This document shows positions 44,204 to 54,615 of a stretch of 64,000 nucleotides of DNA, piece by piece. The DNA lies in NCBI RefSeq assembly GCF_000407445.1, contig NZ_ASWB01000001.1:806001-870000 (forward strand), given 5' to 3'. Under the pieces are notes generated by a model that was given only the letters and a program-made list of their open reading frames with translations, was not told the DNA's origin and made no database searches. Within the stretch, counting starts at the first letter, position 1, and each line of letters opens with the position of its first letter. The translations under genes were made by a program, and so were the position numbers. The stretch is from Enterococcus moraviensis ATCC BAA-383. Its GTDB lineage: Bacteria > Bacillota > Bacilli > Lactobacillales > Enterococcaceae.

Positions 44204-46648
44204 TTGGACAATCAGAATAATTCCCACGAAAAGGGACAACATTCTAATAAAGTACCAGAAAAGAAAAAGATATTTTTATTTATAAATGTAGTAATCCGCG
44301 TTCTACAATCACTATTTGTCTTTGCAGTCGTTATTTTGCTTTTAGGTGGCGCTTTGGGACTTGGAATTGGTATGGGTTATTTTGCTTTTCTGGTTGAAGA
44401 TACACAACCGCCAACAAAAGAAGAACTCCAAACAGAAATCAGTGATATCACTGAAGTTTCCAAAATGACTTATTCTGACGGTACGAACATCGCTATGATC
44501 AAATCTGATTTAGTTAGAACAAGGGTTGACGGTGAACATATTTCTCCACTTTTGAAAAAAGCGATTATTTCTACCGAGGATGAATATTTTGAAGAACATA
44601 AAGGTGTCGTTCCAAAAGCCGTTATTCGTGCACTCGTTTCTGATGCAACTGGTATTGGTGGCTCATCTGGCGGCTCGACACTAACACAGCAACTAGTCAA
44701 ACAACAAATTTTGACTGATGAAACAACATTCAAACGAAAAGCCAATGAAATTCTATTAGCTTATCATATTGAAAAATACTTTTCAAAAGACGAAATCGTA
44801 ACTACTTATCTAAACGTCTCTCCATTTGGACGAAATAATAAAGGCGAGAACATTGCAGGCGTTGAAGAAGCGGCTAAGGGACTCTTTGGTAAGAGTGCAA
44901 ATGATTTGACTCTTCCTCAAGCAGCCTTTATTGCAGGATTGCCACAAAGTCCGATCATCTACACACCTTATTCAAACACAGGTGCTTTAAAAGATGATGA
45001 AAATATGTCTTATGGAATGAAACGAAAAGACTTTGTTTTATTCAGTATGTATCGAGAAAAAGCCATTACTAAAGAAGAATATGAAGCGGCTAAAAGCTAT
45101 GATCTAAAACAAGATTTCCAACCTCAACAAGAATCTAACCAAAACACTGAGGGGTATTTATATTATGCGGTGTTAGAGCAAGCGGTTAAAGAAATAATGG
45201 ACATCAATATTGAAAAAGCTGGTGTCAAAAAAGAAACATTGGATACCATTGGACTCTCTCAATATGAAGAACAGGCTCGAAAAGAAATTCAAAACCGAGG
45301 ATACACCATTCAATCAACGATTGATCAAACCGTTTATGATACTATGCAAAATGCTGTAGCGAATTATGGTTATATGCTAGATGATGGGTATGGTGCAGGA
45401 CTCGTTGAAACAGGCAATGTTTTAATGGATAATAAAACAGGTAAAATCATCGGTTTTGTAGCTGGTCGTGACTATAATGTCAGTCAAAGTAACCATGCCT
45501 TAGATACCGTTCGTCAAGTCGGATCTACCATCAAGCCAATTTCAGTTTATGGCCCTGCAATCGATCAAGGAATGATTGGTTCCGAAAGCCGTTTAGCCAA
45601 TTATCCTACCACCTATACTAGTGGTAGAGAGTTAGCAAATGCGACCAATTCTGGAACCAATACCTTTGATACTGTTCGCCATTCCTTAGAGTGGTCATAC
45701 AATATTCCAGTCTACCACCTGAATCAAGCGATGAAAGCGCGAATGGGTGATGACAATTTCTCTTACAATAATTATCTAAGTAAAATGAATTACCCTGCTA
45801 ACGACGCGTGGGCATATGAGTCCGCTCCATTAGGATCAGTAGAAGCCACTGTTCTAACACAAACAAATGGCTTCCAAACCCTAGCCAATAAGGGACAATA
45901 CCAAAAAGGCTACATGATCGAAAAAATTACTGATAATAGTGGAAAAGTTATTTATGAACACAAAGAAGCTCCTGTTCAAGTATACTCTGAAGCTACGGCT
46001 TCCATTATGAACGATCTGATGCGTTCTGTATTAGATTCAAAAATAACAACGCCATTCAAGAATATGAGTATTGGGCTTAACCCAGCTTTTGCAAATGTTG
46101 ACTGGGTCGGCAAAACGGGTACAACAGATGATTATAAAGATGCTTGGTTAGTCGTTTCTACACCAACCATTACATTAGGCTCTTGGACTGGTTACGATAT
46201 TCCTACAGCAATGAGTCCAAATAGTGGTGACCAAAACAGTACTTATCTTGCTAATTTAGCGAATGCAATCTTTGCAGTTAGACCTGATTTATTCGGAGTC
46301 GGTGAAAAATTCACGCTTTCAAATGATGTAATCAAATCGACCGTTTCAAGCTTTACTGGAGAAAAGCCTGGTACGTTCACTTATAATGGTGGCACTTATA
46401 CAGCCCCAGGTCCAAACATTGAATCATTCTATGCGAAAGATGGTGCTCCGAAAGGACAATATAAATTTGGTTTTGGCGGAACCGATGCAAATTACAGTGC
46501 TTATTGGGGCCGTTACACAAGGCCTACAAACAATACAACTCCATCTTCCACAACAGCCCCTTCTTCTTCTGACAAGAAAGATGAAAAGAAAAAGGACGAG
46601 GATAAAAAAGACAATGATACTCCCACTTCAAGTGGAAACAATAACTAA
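44204..46648 (+). CDS. pbp1b: Class A penicillin-binding protein 1B (transglycosylase/transpeptidase)
   Basis: It polymerises and cross-links peptidoglycan. The start is the TTG at 44204, 5 bases after GAGGTGA; the ATG at 44177 has no site. The order is one membrane helix (about 35-60), a GT51 domain (STEDEYFEEHKGV and GGSTLTQQLVKQ) and a transpeptidase with STIK (Ser441), SYN (498-500) and KTGT (637). The C-terminal tail is Ser/Thr then Lys/Asp-rich and low complexity, likely extracellular. About 814 residues is typical. It is convergent with ccpA. Confidence 0.94.
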   Translation: MDNQNNSHEKGQHSNKVPEKKKIFLFINVVIRVLQSLFVFAVVILLLGGALGLGIGMGYFAFLVEDTQPPTKEELQTEISDITEVSKMTYSDGTNIAMIKSDLVRTRVDGEHISPLLKKAIISTEDEYFEEHKGVVPKAVIRALVSDATGIGGSSGGSTLTQQLVKQQILTDETTFKRKANEILLAYHIEKYFSKDEIVTTYLNVSPFGRNNKGENIAGVEEAAKGLFGKSANDLTLPQAAFIAGLPQSPIIYTPYSNTGALKDDENMSYGMKRKDFVLFSMYREKAITKEEYEAAKSYDLKQDFQPQQESNQNTEGYLYYAVLEQAVKEIMDINIEKAGVKKETLDTIGLSQYEEQARKEIQNRGYTIQSTIDQTVYDTMQNAVANYGYMLDDGYGAGLVETGNVLMDNKTGKIIGFVAGRDYNVSQSNHALDTVRQVGSTIKPISVYGPAIDQGMIGSESRLANYPTTYTSGRELANATNSGTNTFDTVRHSLEWSYNIPVYHLNQAMKARMGDDNFSYNNYLSKMNYPANDAWAYESAPLGSVEATVLTQTNGFQTLANKGQYQKGYMIEKITDNSGKVIYEHKEAPVQVYSEATASIMNDLMRSVLDSKITTPFKNMSIGLNPAFANVDWVGKTGTTDDYKDAWLVVSTPTITLGSWTGYDIPTAMSPNSGDQNSTYLANLANAIFAVRPDLFGVGEKFTLSNDVIKSTVSSFTGEKPGTFTYNGGTYTAPGPNIESFYAKDGAPKGQYKFGFGGTDANYSAYWGRYTRPTNNTTPSSTTAPSSSDKKDEKKKDEDKKDNDTPTSSGNNN

Positions 46649-46649
46649 A

Positions 46650-46680
46650 AAAGACAGCTGAGCAATCAGCTGTCTTTTTT
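46650..46680 (+). terminator. Terminator after pbp1b
   Basis: AAGACAGCTGA-GCAA-TCAGCTGTCTT, followed by TTTT. Confidence 0.9.
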
Positions 46681-46713
46681 AATTTCTTTAACAGTAGTCT
46701 TTTAGAACCCCTC

Positions 46714-47715
46714 TTATTTAGTTGAACCTTTTTGATCCATACCATAAGGTAAGATAACTGTTTTATCTTCAATCTCTTCTTTGTTCATTAATTTTGTCAA
46801 TAAGCGCATTGCTACCGCACCAATATCATACAAAGGTTGTGTCACACTTGAAAGACGTGGACGTGCTACCTCAGTTAGTAATGAGTTATTGCTTGTAATA
46901 ATTTCAAATTCTTCTGGCACTTTCACACCAGCATCGATCATGCCATCTAATAAACCAATGGCTAGTTCGTCGTCCGTCACATATGCAGCAGTTGCCCCAC
47001 TATTACGGATACGTTCAGCTAATGAGATACCTGATTTAAATTTATACTCAGACTCAAAAATCAGTCCTTCGTTGTAAGACAAACCATTATCAGCCAATGC
47101 TTCTTTATAACCTTTTATACGGTTTTGACCATTGATAGGATCAATCAGAGCGCCACTAACAAAGGCAATCTTTTTATTACCATTCTTAGCTAACAAGTTC
47201 GTAGCATCTTTTGTTGCTTCAGTATAATCAATGTTCACACTACCTACTTGTTCATCTGGATCGATCGAACCCGCTAAAACAACAGGCGTTTTAGAGCGAG
47301 AAAACTCGCCACGAATCTCATCTGTGATATGATGTCCCATAAAGATGATGCCATCCACTTGTTTAGCTAAAAGATTGTTCAATACATTGACTTCTTTTTG
47401 ATCATTGCTGTCAGAGTTTGCTAAAATAATATTGTATTTGTACATTGTCGCAACATCATCAATTCCTCGTGCTAATGATGCAAAAAAGATATTGCTGACA
47501 TCTGGGATAATAACCCCTACAGTCGTTGTCTTTTTGCTTGCTAAACCACGGGCTACAGCATTTGGACGATAATCTAAGCGGTCAATTACTTCTAACACTT
47601 TTTTCCGTGTTGCAGGTTTTACATTGGGATTACCATTGACTACACGAGATACGGTCGCCATGGATACATTTGCTTCACGAGCAACATCATAAATCGTAAT
47701 TGTTTGTTTTTCCAT
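46714..47715 (-). CDS. ccpA: Catabolite control protein A
   Basis: A LacI-family global regulator that binds cre sites with HPr(Ser-P). The 333-residue protein has an N-terminal HTH (VAREANVSMATVSRVVNG), hinge helix (RPNAVARGLASK) and periplasmic-binding-type core. It is divergent from pepQ, a conserved arrangement in lactic acid bacteria. A cre-like site (47754-47767) upstream of its start suggests autoregulation. The window also carries hprK, which makes its co-effector. Confidence 0.95.
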   Translation of the reverse strand: MEKQTITIYDVAREANVSMATVSRVVNGNPNVKPATRKKVLEVIDRLDYRPNAVARGLASKKTTTVGVIIPDVSNIFFASLARGIDDVATMYKYNIILANSDSNDQKEVNVLNNLLAKQVDGIIFMGHHITDEIRGEFSRSKTPVVLAGSIDPDEQVGSVNIDYTEATKDATNLLAKNGNKKIAFVSGALIDPINGQNRIKGYKEALADNGLSYNEGLIFESEYKFKSGISLAERIRNSGATAAYVTDDELAIGLLDGMIDAGVKVPEEFEIITSNNSLLTEVARPRLSSVTQPLYDIGAVAMRLLTKLMNKEEIEDKTVILPYGMDQKGSTK

Positions 47716-47753
47716 GTTTATTCTCCTAAATAGTTATAGTTGTTTTCATTTTC

Positions 47754-47767
47754 TGAAAACGCTGTTT
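47754..47767. promoter_or_regulatory. cre-like site in the ccpA-pepQ intergenic region
   Basis: TGAAAACGCTGTTT matches TGWAARCGYTWNCW at 12 of 14 positions and lies 39 bases upstream of ccpA. A weaker one, AAAAAGCGCTTTAC at 47850-47863, is nearer pepQ. Confidence 0.6.
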
Positions 47768-47928
47768 ACATTTCTCACTAAGAATAGCAGAATTATTTTG
47801 TTTTTGCAACCGTTTTATCCTATTTTCATGAAAATTTACTCGATATTTCAAAAAGCGCTTTACGCTATTTCGTGGTATGATAAAGATATGTTTTACAGTA
47901 TACAGCTTTAAAAGAAAGAAGGATATTT

Positions 47929-49029
47929 ATGAATCAAGAAAAAATGAATGAATTAAAAAAATGGATGGCAAATGAGAATATTGAACTCACTTATATTAGT
48001 GATCCTGGGCATATTGCTTATTTTTCAGGCTATGATAGTGATCCCCACGAACGTGTATTCGCTTTATTTATCTCATTAAATCATGACCCCTTTTTATTTA
48101 CGCCCGCTTTAGAAGTTGAAGATGCTGAAAAAAGTTCATGGGGCTATCCTGTTTATGGCTACCTTGATAGCGAAAATCCTTGGGAAAAGATTGCCCAATT
48201 AATCAAAAAAAATGGTACTCCAACTAAAATTGCAACAGAAAAAGATGCTTTAACAGTTGCCCGTTTTGATATTTTAACCGATTATTTTCCTAATAGCGAT
48301 TTTTCTGCTAGTGTTACTCCTATTATTGAAAAATTACAATTATTAAAAACACCTTCTGAAGTCTCTAAACTGATGGAAGCTGGGGACTGGGCGGATGTGG
48401 CTTTAGAGATTGGTTTTCAGGCCATTAAAGAAGGCGCTAAAGAACAAGAGATCTTAGCTGAAATCGAATACCAATTAAAACGTCAAGGTATTCGTTCAAT
48501 GAGTTTTGATACGTTAGTTCTGACAGGAAAAAATGCGGCTAGTCCACATGGTAATCCTGGTAATACTGCTGTTGCTAAAAAAGACTTAGTTTTGTTTGAT
48601 CTAGGTGTTGTCTACAATGGTTATTGCAGTGACGTTACGCGAACAGTTGCCTATAAAGAACCAACTGATTTCCAAAAAGATATCTATTCCATCGTTTTGG
48701 AAGCACAATTAAAAGCAATGGATGCTGTTAAGCCAGGCGTTACTGCTGGTGAACTAGATGAGGTTGCTCGTGGGGTCATTAGTAGCTATGGCTATGGTGA
48801 ATATTTTAATCATCGCTTGGGCCACGGTATTGGAACTACAGTCCATGAATACCCTTCTCTAGTAACTGGCAATGATTTAGTTATTGAAGAAGGTATGTGC
48901 TTCTCTATTGAGCCAGGTATCTATATACCAGAAAAAGTTGGCGTACGTATTGAAGATTGTCTTCATGTAACGAAAACGGGTTGTGAAGCTTTTACAAAAA
49001 CATCAAAAGAATTAATGATTATCGACTAA
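47929..49029 (+). CDS. pepQ: Xaa-Pro dipeptidase
   Basis: An M24 metallopeptidase cleaving Xaa-Pro dipeptides. The 366 residues have a creatinase-like N-domain and a pita-bread catalytic domain with metal ligands in LFDLGVVYNGYCSDVTRT, HRLGHGIGTTVHE, EEGMCFSIEPGIY and RIEDCLHVT. The start has AAAGAAGGA upstream. Divergent from ccpA, by which pepQ is subject to control in related bacteria. Confidence 0.93.
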   Translation: MNQEKMNELKKWMANENIELTYISDPGHIAYFSGYDSDPHERVFALFISLNHDPFLFTPALEVEDAEKSSWGYPVYGYLDSENPWEKIAQLIKKNGTPTKIATEKDALTVARFDILTDYFPNSDFSASVTPIIEKLQLLKTPSEVSKLMEAGDWADVALEIGFQAIKEGAKEQEILAEIEYQLKRQGIRSMSFDTLVLTGKNAASPHGNPGNTAVAKKDLVLFDLGVVYNGYCSDVTRTVAYKEPTDFQKDIYSIVLEAQLKAMDAVKPGVTAGELDEVARGVISSYGYGEYFNHRLGHGIGTTVHEYPSLVTGNDLVIEEGMCFSIEPGIYIPEKVGVRIEDCLHVTKTGCEAFTKTSKELMIID

Positions 49030-49072
49030 TAAAAAAGTTGCTTCTGCGCCAACCATTTATTCAAATACTAAA

Positions 49073-49109
49073 AGCCTGGGTCATAACTTTTTTAGTTATG
49101 ATCCAGGCT
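49073..49109. terminator. Bidirectional terminator between pepQ and the ytxH gene
   Basis: AGCCTGGGTCATAAC pairs with GTTATGATCCAGGCT, followed by CCTTTTTTAG. Confidence 0.9.
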
Positions 49110-49120
49110 CCTTTTTTAGT

Positions 49121-49711
49121 TTATTTTCCTTTTATATCTTCCACTGTTTCTTTAACAGCTTTTTTCGTGTCTGCTTTTGCTTCTTCCGCTTTTTCAGGAA
49201 CATCTTTGGTTACTTCTTTCGCTTCAGCAACCCCTTCTGAAACAGTTTCTTTTGCTTTTTTAGCTGATTCTTTCACATCAATAAAAATATCATCTGATGC
49301 ATCATCCGCAATATCACCTAACTCATCAACTTGATCGTTCACGTCTTGAGCTGTTTTCTTGAAACGATCAGATAAATCACCTGTTTGTTTTTTAAATGAT
49401 TCTAAAACTGTATCTGAAACGTCCTGTGCTTTATCAAGAGAGTCTTTTGTTTTAACTTTTACATTACCTGCTAAATCGCCAGCTTGCTCACCTAAAACAC
49501 TTGCTTTGTCTTTGGCAATAGAAGACAATTCAGATCCTTTTTGCATTGCATAATCTGTATAATCAGTTGCTTTGTCTTTAAAATCATCTGCCTGATTTGC
49601 TAAATCATCTCGTAATTCTTTACCTGATTTTGGTGCTAATAAAAGTGCTGCGACAGCTGCAGCTGTTCCACCAATGATTGCTCCTAAAAAAAATCCACCT
49701 TTTTTCGCCAT
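49121..49711 (-). CDS. YtxH-domain (general-stress-type) protein
   Basis: 196 residues with an N-terminal hydrophobic Gly/Ala segment (FFLGAIIGGTAAAVAALLLAPKSGKELRDDL), which is the YtxH motif, then a long amphipathic Lys/Asp/Glu/Ala-rich helix of LEA-like repeats to the end. It probably associates with the membrane and acts in stress protection, but the mechanism is not known. It follows the DUF948 gene by 23 bases, a conserved pair. Confidence 0.88.
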   Translation of the reverse strand: MAKKGGFFLGAIIGGTAAAVAALLLAPKSGKELRDDLANQADDFKDKATDYTDYAMQKGSELSSIAKDKASVLGEQAGDLAGNVKVKTKDSLDKAQDVSDTVLESFKKQTGDLSDRFKKTAQDVNDQVDELGDIADDASDDIFIDVKESAKKAKETVSEGVAEAKEVTKDVPEKAEEAKADTKKAVKETVEDIKGK

Positions 49712-49734
49712 GTCTATTCCTCCATTTTCTTTTA

Positions 49735-50178
49735 TTATTTAGTTATTTCGCTTGTTTTTGATGATTTCTTAGGTCGAAAAGCTCTAAAAGCCGCTCCACC
49801 AACTTTGCTCACAACACCTGCTTTAGCTGTTGTTTTGCCAACAGCGCCCACTTTTCCAAGTAAATTGCGACTAGAATAATTCAATTCAGAAACACTTTCA
49901 CTTAAATCTGCAACCGCATCAAATAATGGGTCTATCGTTGCTACTTTTTTATTTACATCATCTAGCAGCTCGTTACTTTTCACTAAAAGCCCCTCTACTT
50001 GTCTAGATAAAATATCTACATCTTTTGTTACTAATTCAATCGTTTTATTCGCTTCATCCACTGTGGTAGTAACTCTCTCAACTGTTTTACCGATTTTTAT
50101 CAATACTAAAACAATAAATACTACTAATACAGCAAACGCTACTGCAGCAATAATCGCTGCAACCTCTCCACCTGTCAT
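49735..50178 (-). CDS. DUF948 protein
   Basis: 147 residues: one N-terminal membrane helix (about 8-28), a coiled-coil region (RVTTTVDEANKTIELVTKDVDILSRQVEGLLVKSNELLDDVNKKV) and a basic tail (RPKKSSKTS). DUF948 proteins pair with YtxH proteins in Gram-positive genomes and are linked to general stress. The function is unknown. Confidence 0.88.
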   Translation of the reverse strand: MTGGEVAAIIAAVAFAVLVVFIVLVLIKIGKTVERVTTTVDEANKTIELVTKDVDILSRQVEGLLVKSNELLDDVNKKVATIDPLFDAVADLSESVSELNYSSRNLLGKVGAVGKTTAKAGVVSKVGGAAFRAFRPKKSSKTSEITK

Positions 50179-50311
50179 CTTCTTGCTCCTCCCACTAATT
50201 ATTCCATGTTCTTAGAATAACACCAACTGACCTTTTTCACAAATTATTCAATTGGTTCTGTTTTCTTAATTATACCAATTTTCCAACCAAGTCTCTACAT
50301 AGATTTAATAT

Positions 50312-50342
50312 AAAAAAAGACAGAACATGCTTGCTCTGTCTT
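50312..50342 (-). terminator. Terminator after galU
   Basis: AAGACAGAGCAAGCATGTTC on the minus strand pairs with TGTCTT, followed by TTTTTT. Confidence 0.8.
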
Positions 50343-50374
50343 AAACTGAATAAAATTCTATACATCATCTCAAG

Positions 50375-51271
50375 TTACTTCTTTTCTGCTGTATCTTCTT
50401 TCGCTAATTCTGCTCCTAAAGCAATAATATAATCACGTAAATTATCTTTCACTTCTGGGTGAACCAGTCCATATTCAATACTTGTTTTCATAAAACCAAA
50501 TTTATCCCCAACATCATATCGTTTTCCAGTAAATTCTCTAGCAAATACACGTTGTGTTTTGTTTAACGTGTCAATAGCATCTGTTAATTGAATTTCACCG
50601 CCTGCACCTGGTTCTTGTGACTCTAATACATGGAAAATTTCTGGTGTTAATAGGTAACGACCAATGATTGCTAAATCACTTGGCGCTTCTTCTGGTGTTG
50701 GTTTCTCAACAAAATTGTTCACATTATACAAGCCATTGGAAACTTCTGCTTCGGGATTAATAATACCATACTTAGATGTTTCTTCATGTGGTACTTTCAT
50801 AACAGCAATCGTTGAAGCATGCGTATCATCATAATCATTCATCAATTGTTTTGATAAGGGAATCGTATCTTCCATGATATCGTCACCAAGCATCACAACA
50901 AAGGGTTCATTTCCGACAAAGGCTTTTGCCTGTAAAACGGCATGTCCTAATCCCTTAGGATGTGATTGACGAATAAAATGAAGATTAACATCTGTTGTTT
51001 CTTCGACTAATTTCAATAAATCTGTTTTATTTTTCTCACGAAGGTTGCTTTCCAATTCAAAATTCGCATCAAAATGGTCTTCAATTGGACGTTTTGCTTT
51101 TCCTGTAACGATCAAAATATCTTCAATACCAGAAGCTAATGCTTCCTCAACAATAAATTGGATCGTTGGCTTATCAACGATTGGCAACATTTCTTTTGCC
51201 ATTGCTTTAGTTGCTGGTAAAAATCTTGTTCCCAGTCCAGCAGCTGGAATAACCGCTTTTTTTACTTTCAT
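50375..51271 (-). CDS. galU: UTP-glucose-1-phosphate uridylyltransferase
   Basis: It makes UDP-glucose for glycolipids and cell-wall polymers. The 298 residues have the nucleotidyltransferase motif [22 protein letters not shown] (10-31), [21 protein letters not shown] and [12 protein letters not shown]. It has an AGGAGG site and is 20 bases after gpsA, so probably in the same operon. Confidence 0.95.
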   Translation of the reverse strand: MKVKKAVIPAAGLGTRFLPATKAMAKEMLPIVDKPTIQFIVEEALASGIEDILIVTGKAKRPIEDHFDANFELESNLREKNKTDLLKLVEETTDVNLHFIRQSHPKGLGHAVLQAKAFVGNEPFVVMLGDDIMEDTIPLSKQLMNDYDDTHASTIAVMKVPHEETSKYGIINPEAEVSNGLYNVNNFVEKPTPEEAPSDLAIIGRYLLTPEIFHVLESQEPGAGGEIQLTDAIDTLNKTQRVFAREFTGKRYDVGDKFGFMKTSIEYGLVHPEVKDNLRDYIIALGAELAKEDTAEKK

Positions 51272-51291
51272 GCCAATTGGCCTCCTAAAGT

Positions 51292-52308
51292 TTATATAGA
51301 AAATTCATTTTCTGTCTTACCATCACGTAACATAATTTCTTTTGCTGCCTGTTTTACATCTTGGCCTTCATATAATACGCTGTAAATTGCTTCTGTGATC
51401 GGCATGTCGACATTTAATTGTTGGGACAATTCATACGCCGCTTTAGTCGTAGAAACACCTTCAACGATCATTCCCATATTTTCAAGAACTTCATCTAAGC
51501 TATGGCCTTTTCCAAGAAGATTTCCTGCCCGCCAATTTCGTGAGTGGACGCTCGTACACGTAACAATCAAATCTCCAACTCCACTAAGCCCAATAAACGT
51601 TAATGGATTTGCACCCATCGCCACACCTAAACGGCTGATTTCAGCTAGACCACGTGTCATAATTGCCGCTTTTGCATCGTCACCGAATCCTAAACCATGG
51701 ATTGCACCCGCTCCTAAAGCAATGATATTCTTCAAAGCAGCGCCAGTTTCAACACCAATTACGTCATCATTTGTATAAATTCTAAAATAGTCATTCATAA
51801 ATAATGATTGAACATATGTCGCTTCTGCCAAATTATCACTTGCGGCCGTAATTGTTGTTATATCATGGACAGCCACTTCTTCTGCATGACTTGGACCAGA
51901 TAAAACCACTACGCCTCGTCTTTTATCTGCTGGAATCTCTTCCATCAAAACTTCAGATATTCGTTTATGACTCCCTTGTTCTAATCCTTTACTTGCATGA
52001 ATGATCAAAGGTTGATTCTTGCATTTCGCTGTAAATTCTTGCGCCACAGTTCGAATCGCTTTTGTAGGGACAACAAACAAAATCGCATCTGCATCCGAAA
52101 TACATTCTTCTAGTGATAATTTCCCTTGAATAGATTCTGGAATAACTAAATCTGGTAAGTAATGATGATTGGTGTGGTGCTGATTGATTTCATCAATTTG
52201 TGCTTTATTATTCCCCCAGATACGAACCTCATGACCATTTTCTGCTAAAACCTGAGCCAATGCAGTTCCCCATGAACCAGGGCCTAAAACAGCAACTTTT
52301 TGTTTCAT
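51292..52308 (-). CDS. gpsA: NAD(P)H-dependent glycerol-3-phosphate dehydrogenase
   Basis: It makes sn-glycerol-3-phosphate for phospholipid and lipoteichoic acid. The 338 residues have [18 protein letters not shown] (9-26, dinucleotide fold), [50 protein letters not shown] and GVGDLIVTC. An AAAGGAG site precedes the ATG. Confidence 0.95.
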   Translation of the reverse strand: MKQKVAVLGPGSWGTALAQVLAENGHEVRIWGNNKAQIDEINQHHTNHHYLPDLVIPESIQGKLSLEECISDADAILFVVPTKAIRTVAQEFTAKCKNQPLIIHASKGLEQGSHKRISEVLMEEIPADKRRGVVVLSGPSHAEEVAVHDITTITAASDNLAEATYVQSLFMNDYFRIYTNDDVIGVETGAALKNIIALGAGAIHGLGFGDDAKAAIMTRGLAEISRLGVAMGANPLTFIGLSGVGDLIVTCTSVHSRNWRAGNLLGKGHSLDEVLENMGMIVEGVSTTKAAYELSQQLNVDMPITEAIYSVLYEGQDVKQAAKEIMLRDGKTENEFSI

Positions 52309-52314
52309 TGGTGA

Positions 52315-52440
52315 AAATCTCCTTTCAAAATAGAAAAGCTGAACGAATCGTTTTACACTAAGAGAAAATCGAATTATTTTTTCACTCTCAAATGCTCTCT
52401 TTTTTTAGTGCTGATTCAGTGAAGCTAGATGACTATTCTT
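52315..52440. repeat. Degenerate copy of the dispersed hairpin repeat
   Basis: A GAACGAATCGTTTTA-like start, a T-rich core and GTGAAGCTAGATGAC resemble the family, in the same orientation as the copies at 2 kb, but the hairpin is no longer clear. It fills the gpsA-lgt gap. Confidence 0.4.
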
Positions 52441-52527
52441 AAACTTCTTATTTTAAATAACCATACTAATTTTATAACTTTTGTACTCAATCTATATTTT
52501 AACATAGCTTAGTAGGAATAGGCAGTT

Positions 52528-53358
52528 CTAATCAGCCTTTTTTAATGTTCCTTTTTCGCGATCATAAAATTTTAAGGATCCCTTTTTACGGCGAATGATC
52601 ACACTTGCAATTGCACCGAAAAATAACACAAGAGAAACTAGTTGTGACACTCGAATACTTCCAAAGGCATATAAGCTATCCGTACGCATGCCTTCTATAA
52701 AGAAACGCCCAAATGAATACCAGATAATGTAGCCAAAAAAGACTTCTCCTTCTTTTAGGAAATCTTTTTTCTTTCTTAAAATAACTAATACGATAAACCC
52801 TAAAACATTCCAAACTGATTCATATAAAAATGTCGGTTGATGATACGTTCCATCAATGTTCATATTATCAATAATAAATTTGGGTAAATGCAACCCTTCC
52901 AAAAAGGTCCGAGTTGTGGCAGGCCCATAAGCCTCATGGTTCATAAAATTCCCCCAACGACCGATTGCTTGTGCTAAAATCACACTTGGAGCCGCAATAT
53001 CTAGGAAAGTCCATGTTGAGATAAATCGGTGTCTCGTAAAGAAATACAAGGCTAATCCACCACCAATTAAACCACCATAAATTGCTAAACCACCATTTCT
53101 AGTTAAGAAAATTTCAATGGGATCATTCACATAGTCTTGCCATTGAAAGATCACGTAATACAATCGGGCGCCAATAATCGCACTTGGCAATCCCCACAAC
53201 ATAAAATCGATCACATCATCTTCTTTTAAACCTACGCGAACAGCTTCTCTACTACTCAGCCAAACAGCTAGTACGATTCCTGAAACAATTATTATTGCAT
53301 ACCAGTATACAGAGATCCCTAAAAGGTTAAATGCTACTGGATTTACTTGTGCTAACAT
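52528..53358 (-). CDS. lgt: Prolipoprotein diacylglyceryl transferase
   Basis: It transfers diacylglycerol to the lipobox Cys of prolipoproteins. The 276-residue polytopic protein contains the signature IGRWGNFMNHEAYGPAT and NGGLAIYGGLIGGGLALYFF. Its end is Lys-rich. GGAGG before ATG. It follows hprK by 77 bases; hprK-lgt is a conserved pair. Confidence 0.95.
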   Translation of the reverse strand: MLAQVNPVAFNLLGISVYWYAIIIVSGIVLAVWLSSREAVRVGLKEDDVIDFMLWGLPSAIIGARLYYVIFQWQDYVNDPIEIFLTRNGGLAIYGGLIGGGLALYFFTRHRFISTWTFLDIAAPSVILAQAIGRWGNFMNHEAYGPATTRTFLEGLHLPKFIIDNMNIDGTYHQPTFLYESVWNVLGFIVLVILRKKKDFLKEGEVFFGYIIWYSFGRFFIEGMRTDSLYAFGSIRVSQLVSLVLFFGAIASVIIRRKKGSLKFYDREKGTLKKAD

Positions 53359-53435
53359 TTGGCTTCCTCCTTAATATAAACTAGGTAAATCATCGCATGA
53401 CTCGATTATTCGTCATAAGACCCTAATCCATCCTA

Positions 53436-54383
53436 TTAATGCAGATCAGAATTCTCTTCAATTAAACGAGTCAAACGTTCTTCAAATGATTTCGTCGCGT
53501 CGTAACCCATCGTTTTCGCACGGAAATTCATCGCAGCGACCTCAATAATGATTGCTACATTTCGTCCTGTTTTAACTGGGATACGAATTTGTGGCACATC
53601 GACACTCGCAATTTCAACAACGGCATCATCTGAACCTAAACGATCATATTTTTTATCTTTTTCCCAAGCTTCCAAATAAACAACTAATTGTACTTGCATA
53701 AACCCACGAACCGCACTGGCACCAAATAAATTCATTACATCAATGATTCCAATACCACGTATCTCGATCAAATGCTGTAAAATCTTAGGTGGTTCACCAA
53801 CAACTGTCAACTCATCTTGCTGATAAACATCCACTCGGTCATCTGCAATCAATCGATGTCCACGTTTGATCAACTCTAAAGCTGTCTCACTTTTACCAAT
53901 ACCGCTATCGCCTTGAATTAAGACGCCTAGACCATATACATCCACTAAAACGCCATGTACGCTTGTTCTAGTAGCTAAGCGGCTATCCAAATAACTGGAA
54001 AGCTCTCCTAGCAATCTTGATGTTGAAATAGGTGAACGTAAAACTGCTAAGCCTTTTTCTTTTGCTGCTTGTACCATTTCTTCTGGTGCTTCTAGTCCTC
54101 TCGAAATAATAAAAGCTGGTGTATCTTTTTCACACAAGCGTCTCATGACCATCAAACGTTCTTCTGGAATCATTCGCTCTGAAAATGTAATCTCCTTGCT
54201 ACCGAATAATTGCAAACGATTATGTGGATAGTAATTAAAATAGCCTGTTAATTCCAATCCAGGACGTGAAATATCGCCCGTTGTAATTTCTCTATTTAAA
54301 CTTTCTTCATCGCCATAAACGACTTCTAAAGAAAGCTTTTCAACCAGTTGATGTATTTTTACAACTTCTTCCATAATGATCAT
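53436..54383 (-). CDS. hprK: HPr kinase/phosphorylase
   Basis: It phosphorylates HPr at Ser46 to trigger CcpA-mediated repression. The 315 residues have an N-domain (about 1-130), Walker [13 protein letters not shown] and [14 protein letters not shown]; near 245-275 lies [25 protein letters not shown], the HprK signature. Two start ATGs are possible, at 54383 and 54374. It works with the ccpA product encoded 7 kb away in this window. Confidence 0.94.
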   Translation of the reverse strand: MIIMEEVVKIHQLVEKLSLEVVYGDEESLNREITTGDISRPGLELTGYFNYYPHNRLQLFGSKEITFSERMIPEERLMVMRRLCEKDTPAFIISRGLEAPEEMVQAAKEKGLAVLRSPISTSRLLGELSSYLDSRLATRTSVHGVLVDVYGLGVLIQGDSGIGKSETALELIKRGHRLIADDRVDVYQQDELTVVGEPPKILQHLIEIRGIGIIDVMNLFGASAVRGFMQVQLVVYLEAWEKDKKYDRLGSDDAVVEIASVDVPQIRIPVKTGRNVAIIIEVAAMNFRAKTMGYDATKSFEERLTRLIEENSDLH

Positions 54384-54615
54384 TCATTCCTTTCAATTCT
54401 CTACTCGTTTCATTTTATCATTTCAGGTGGGAAGTTTCTAGCTATTAAGAAGATTGAGCCTGTTTTGTTTTTTATTCTCGATGATCAACGTTCATCTATA
54501 TGCTTATTTTACTCAAAAAACAGGGAATTTAGTCGATTATTCTCTAGATGATTGACTATCCTTTATTAATTTGTATACTTAATTTGTATTACAAATCTAG
54601 TCAAAAAAATACTTA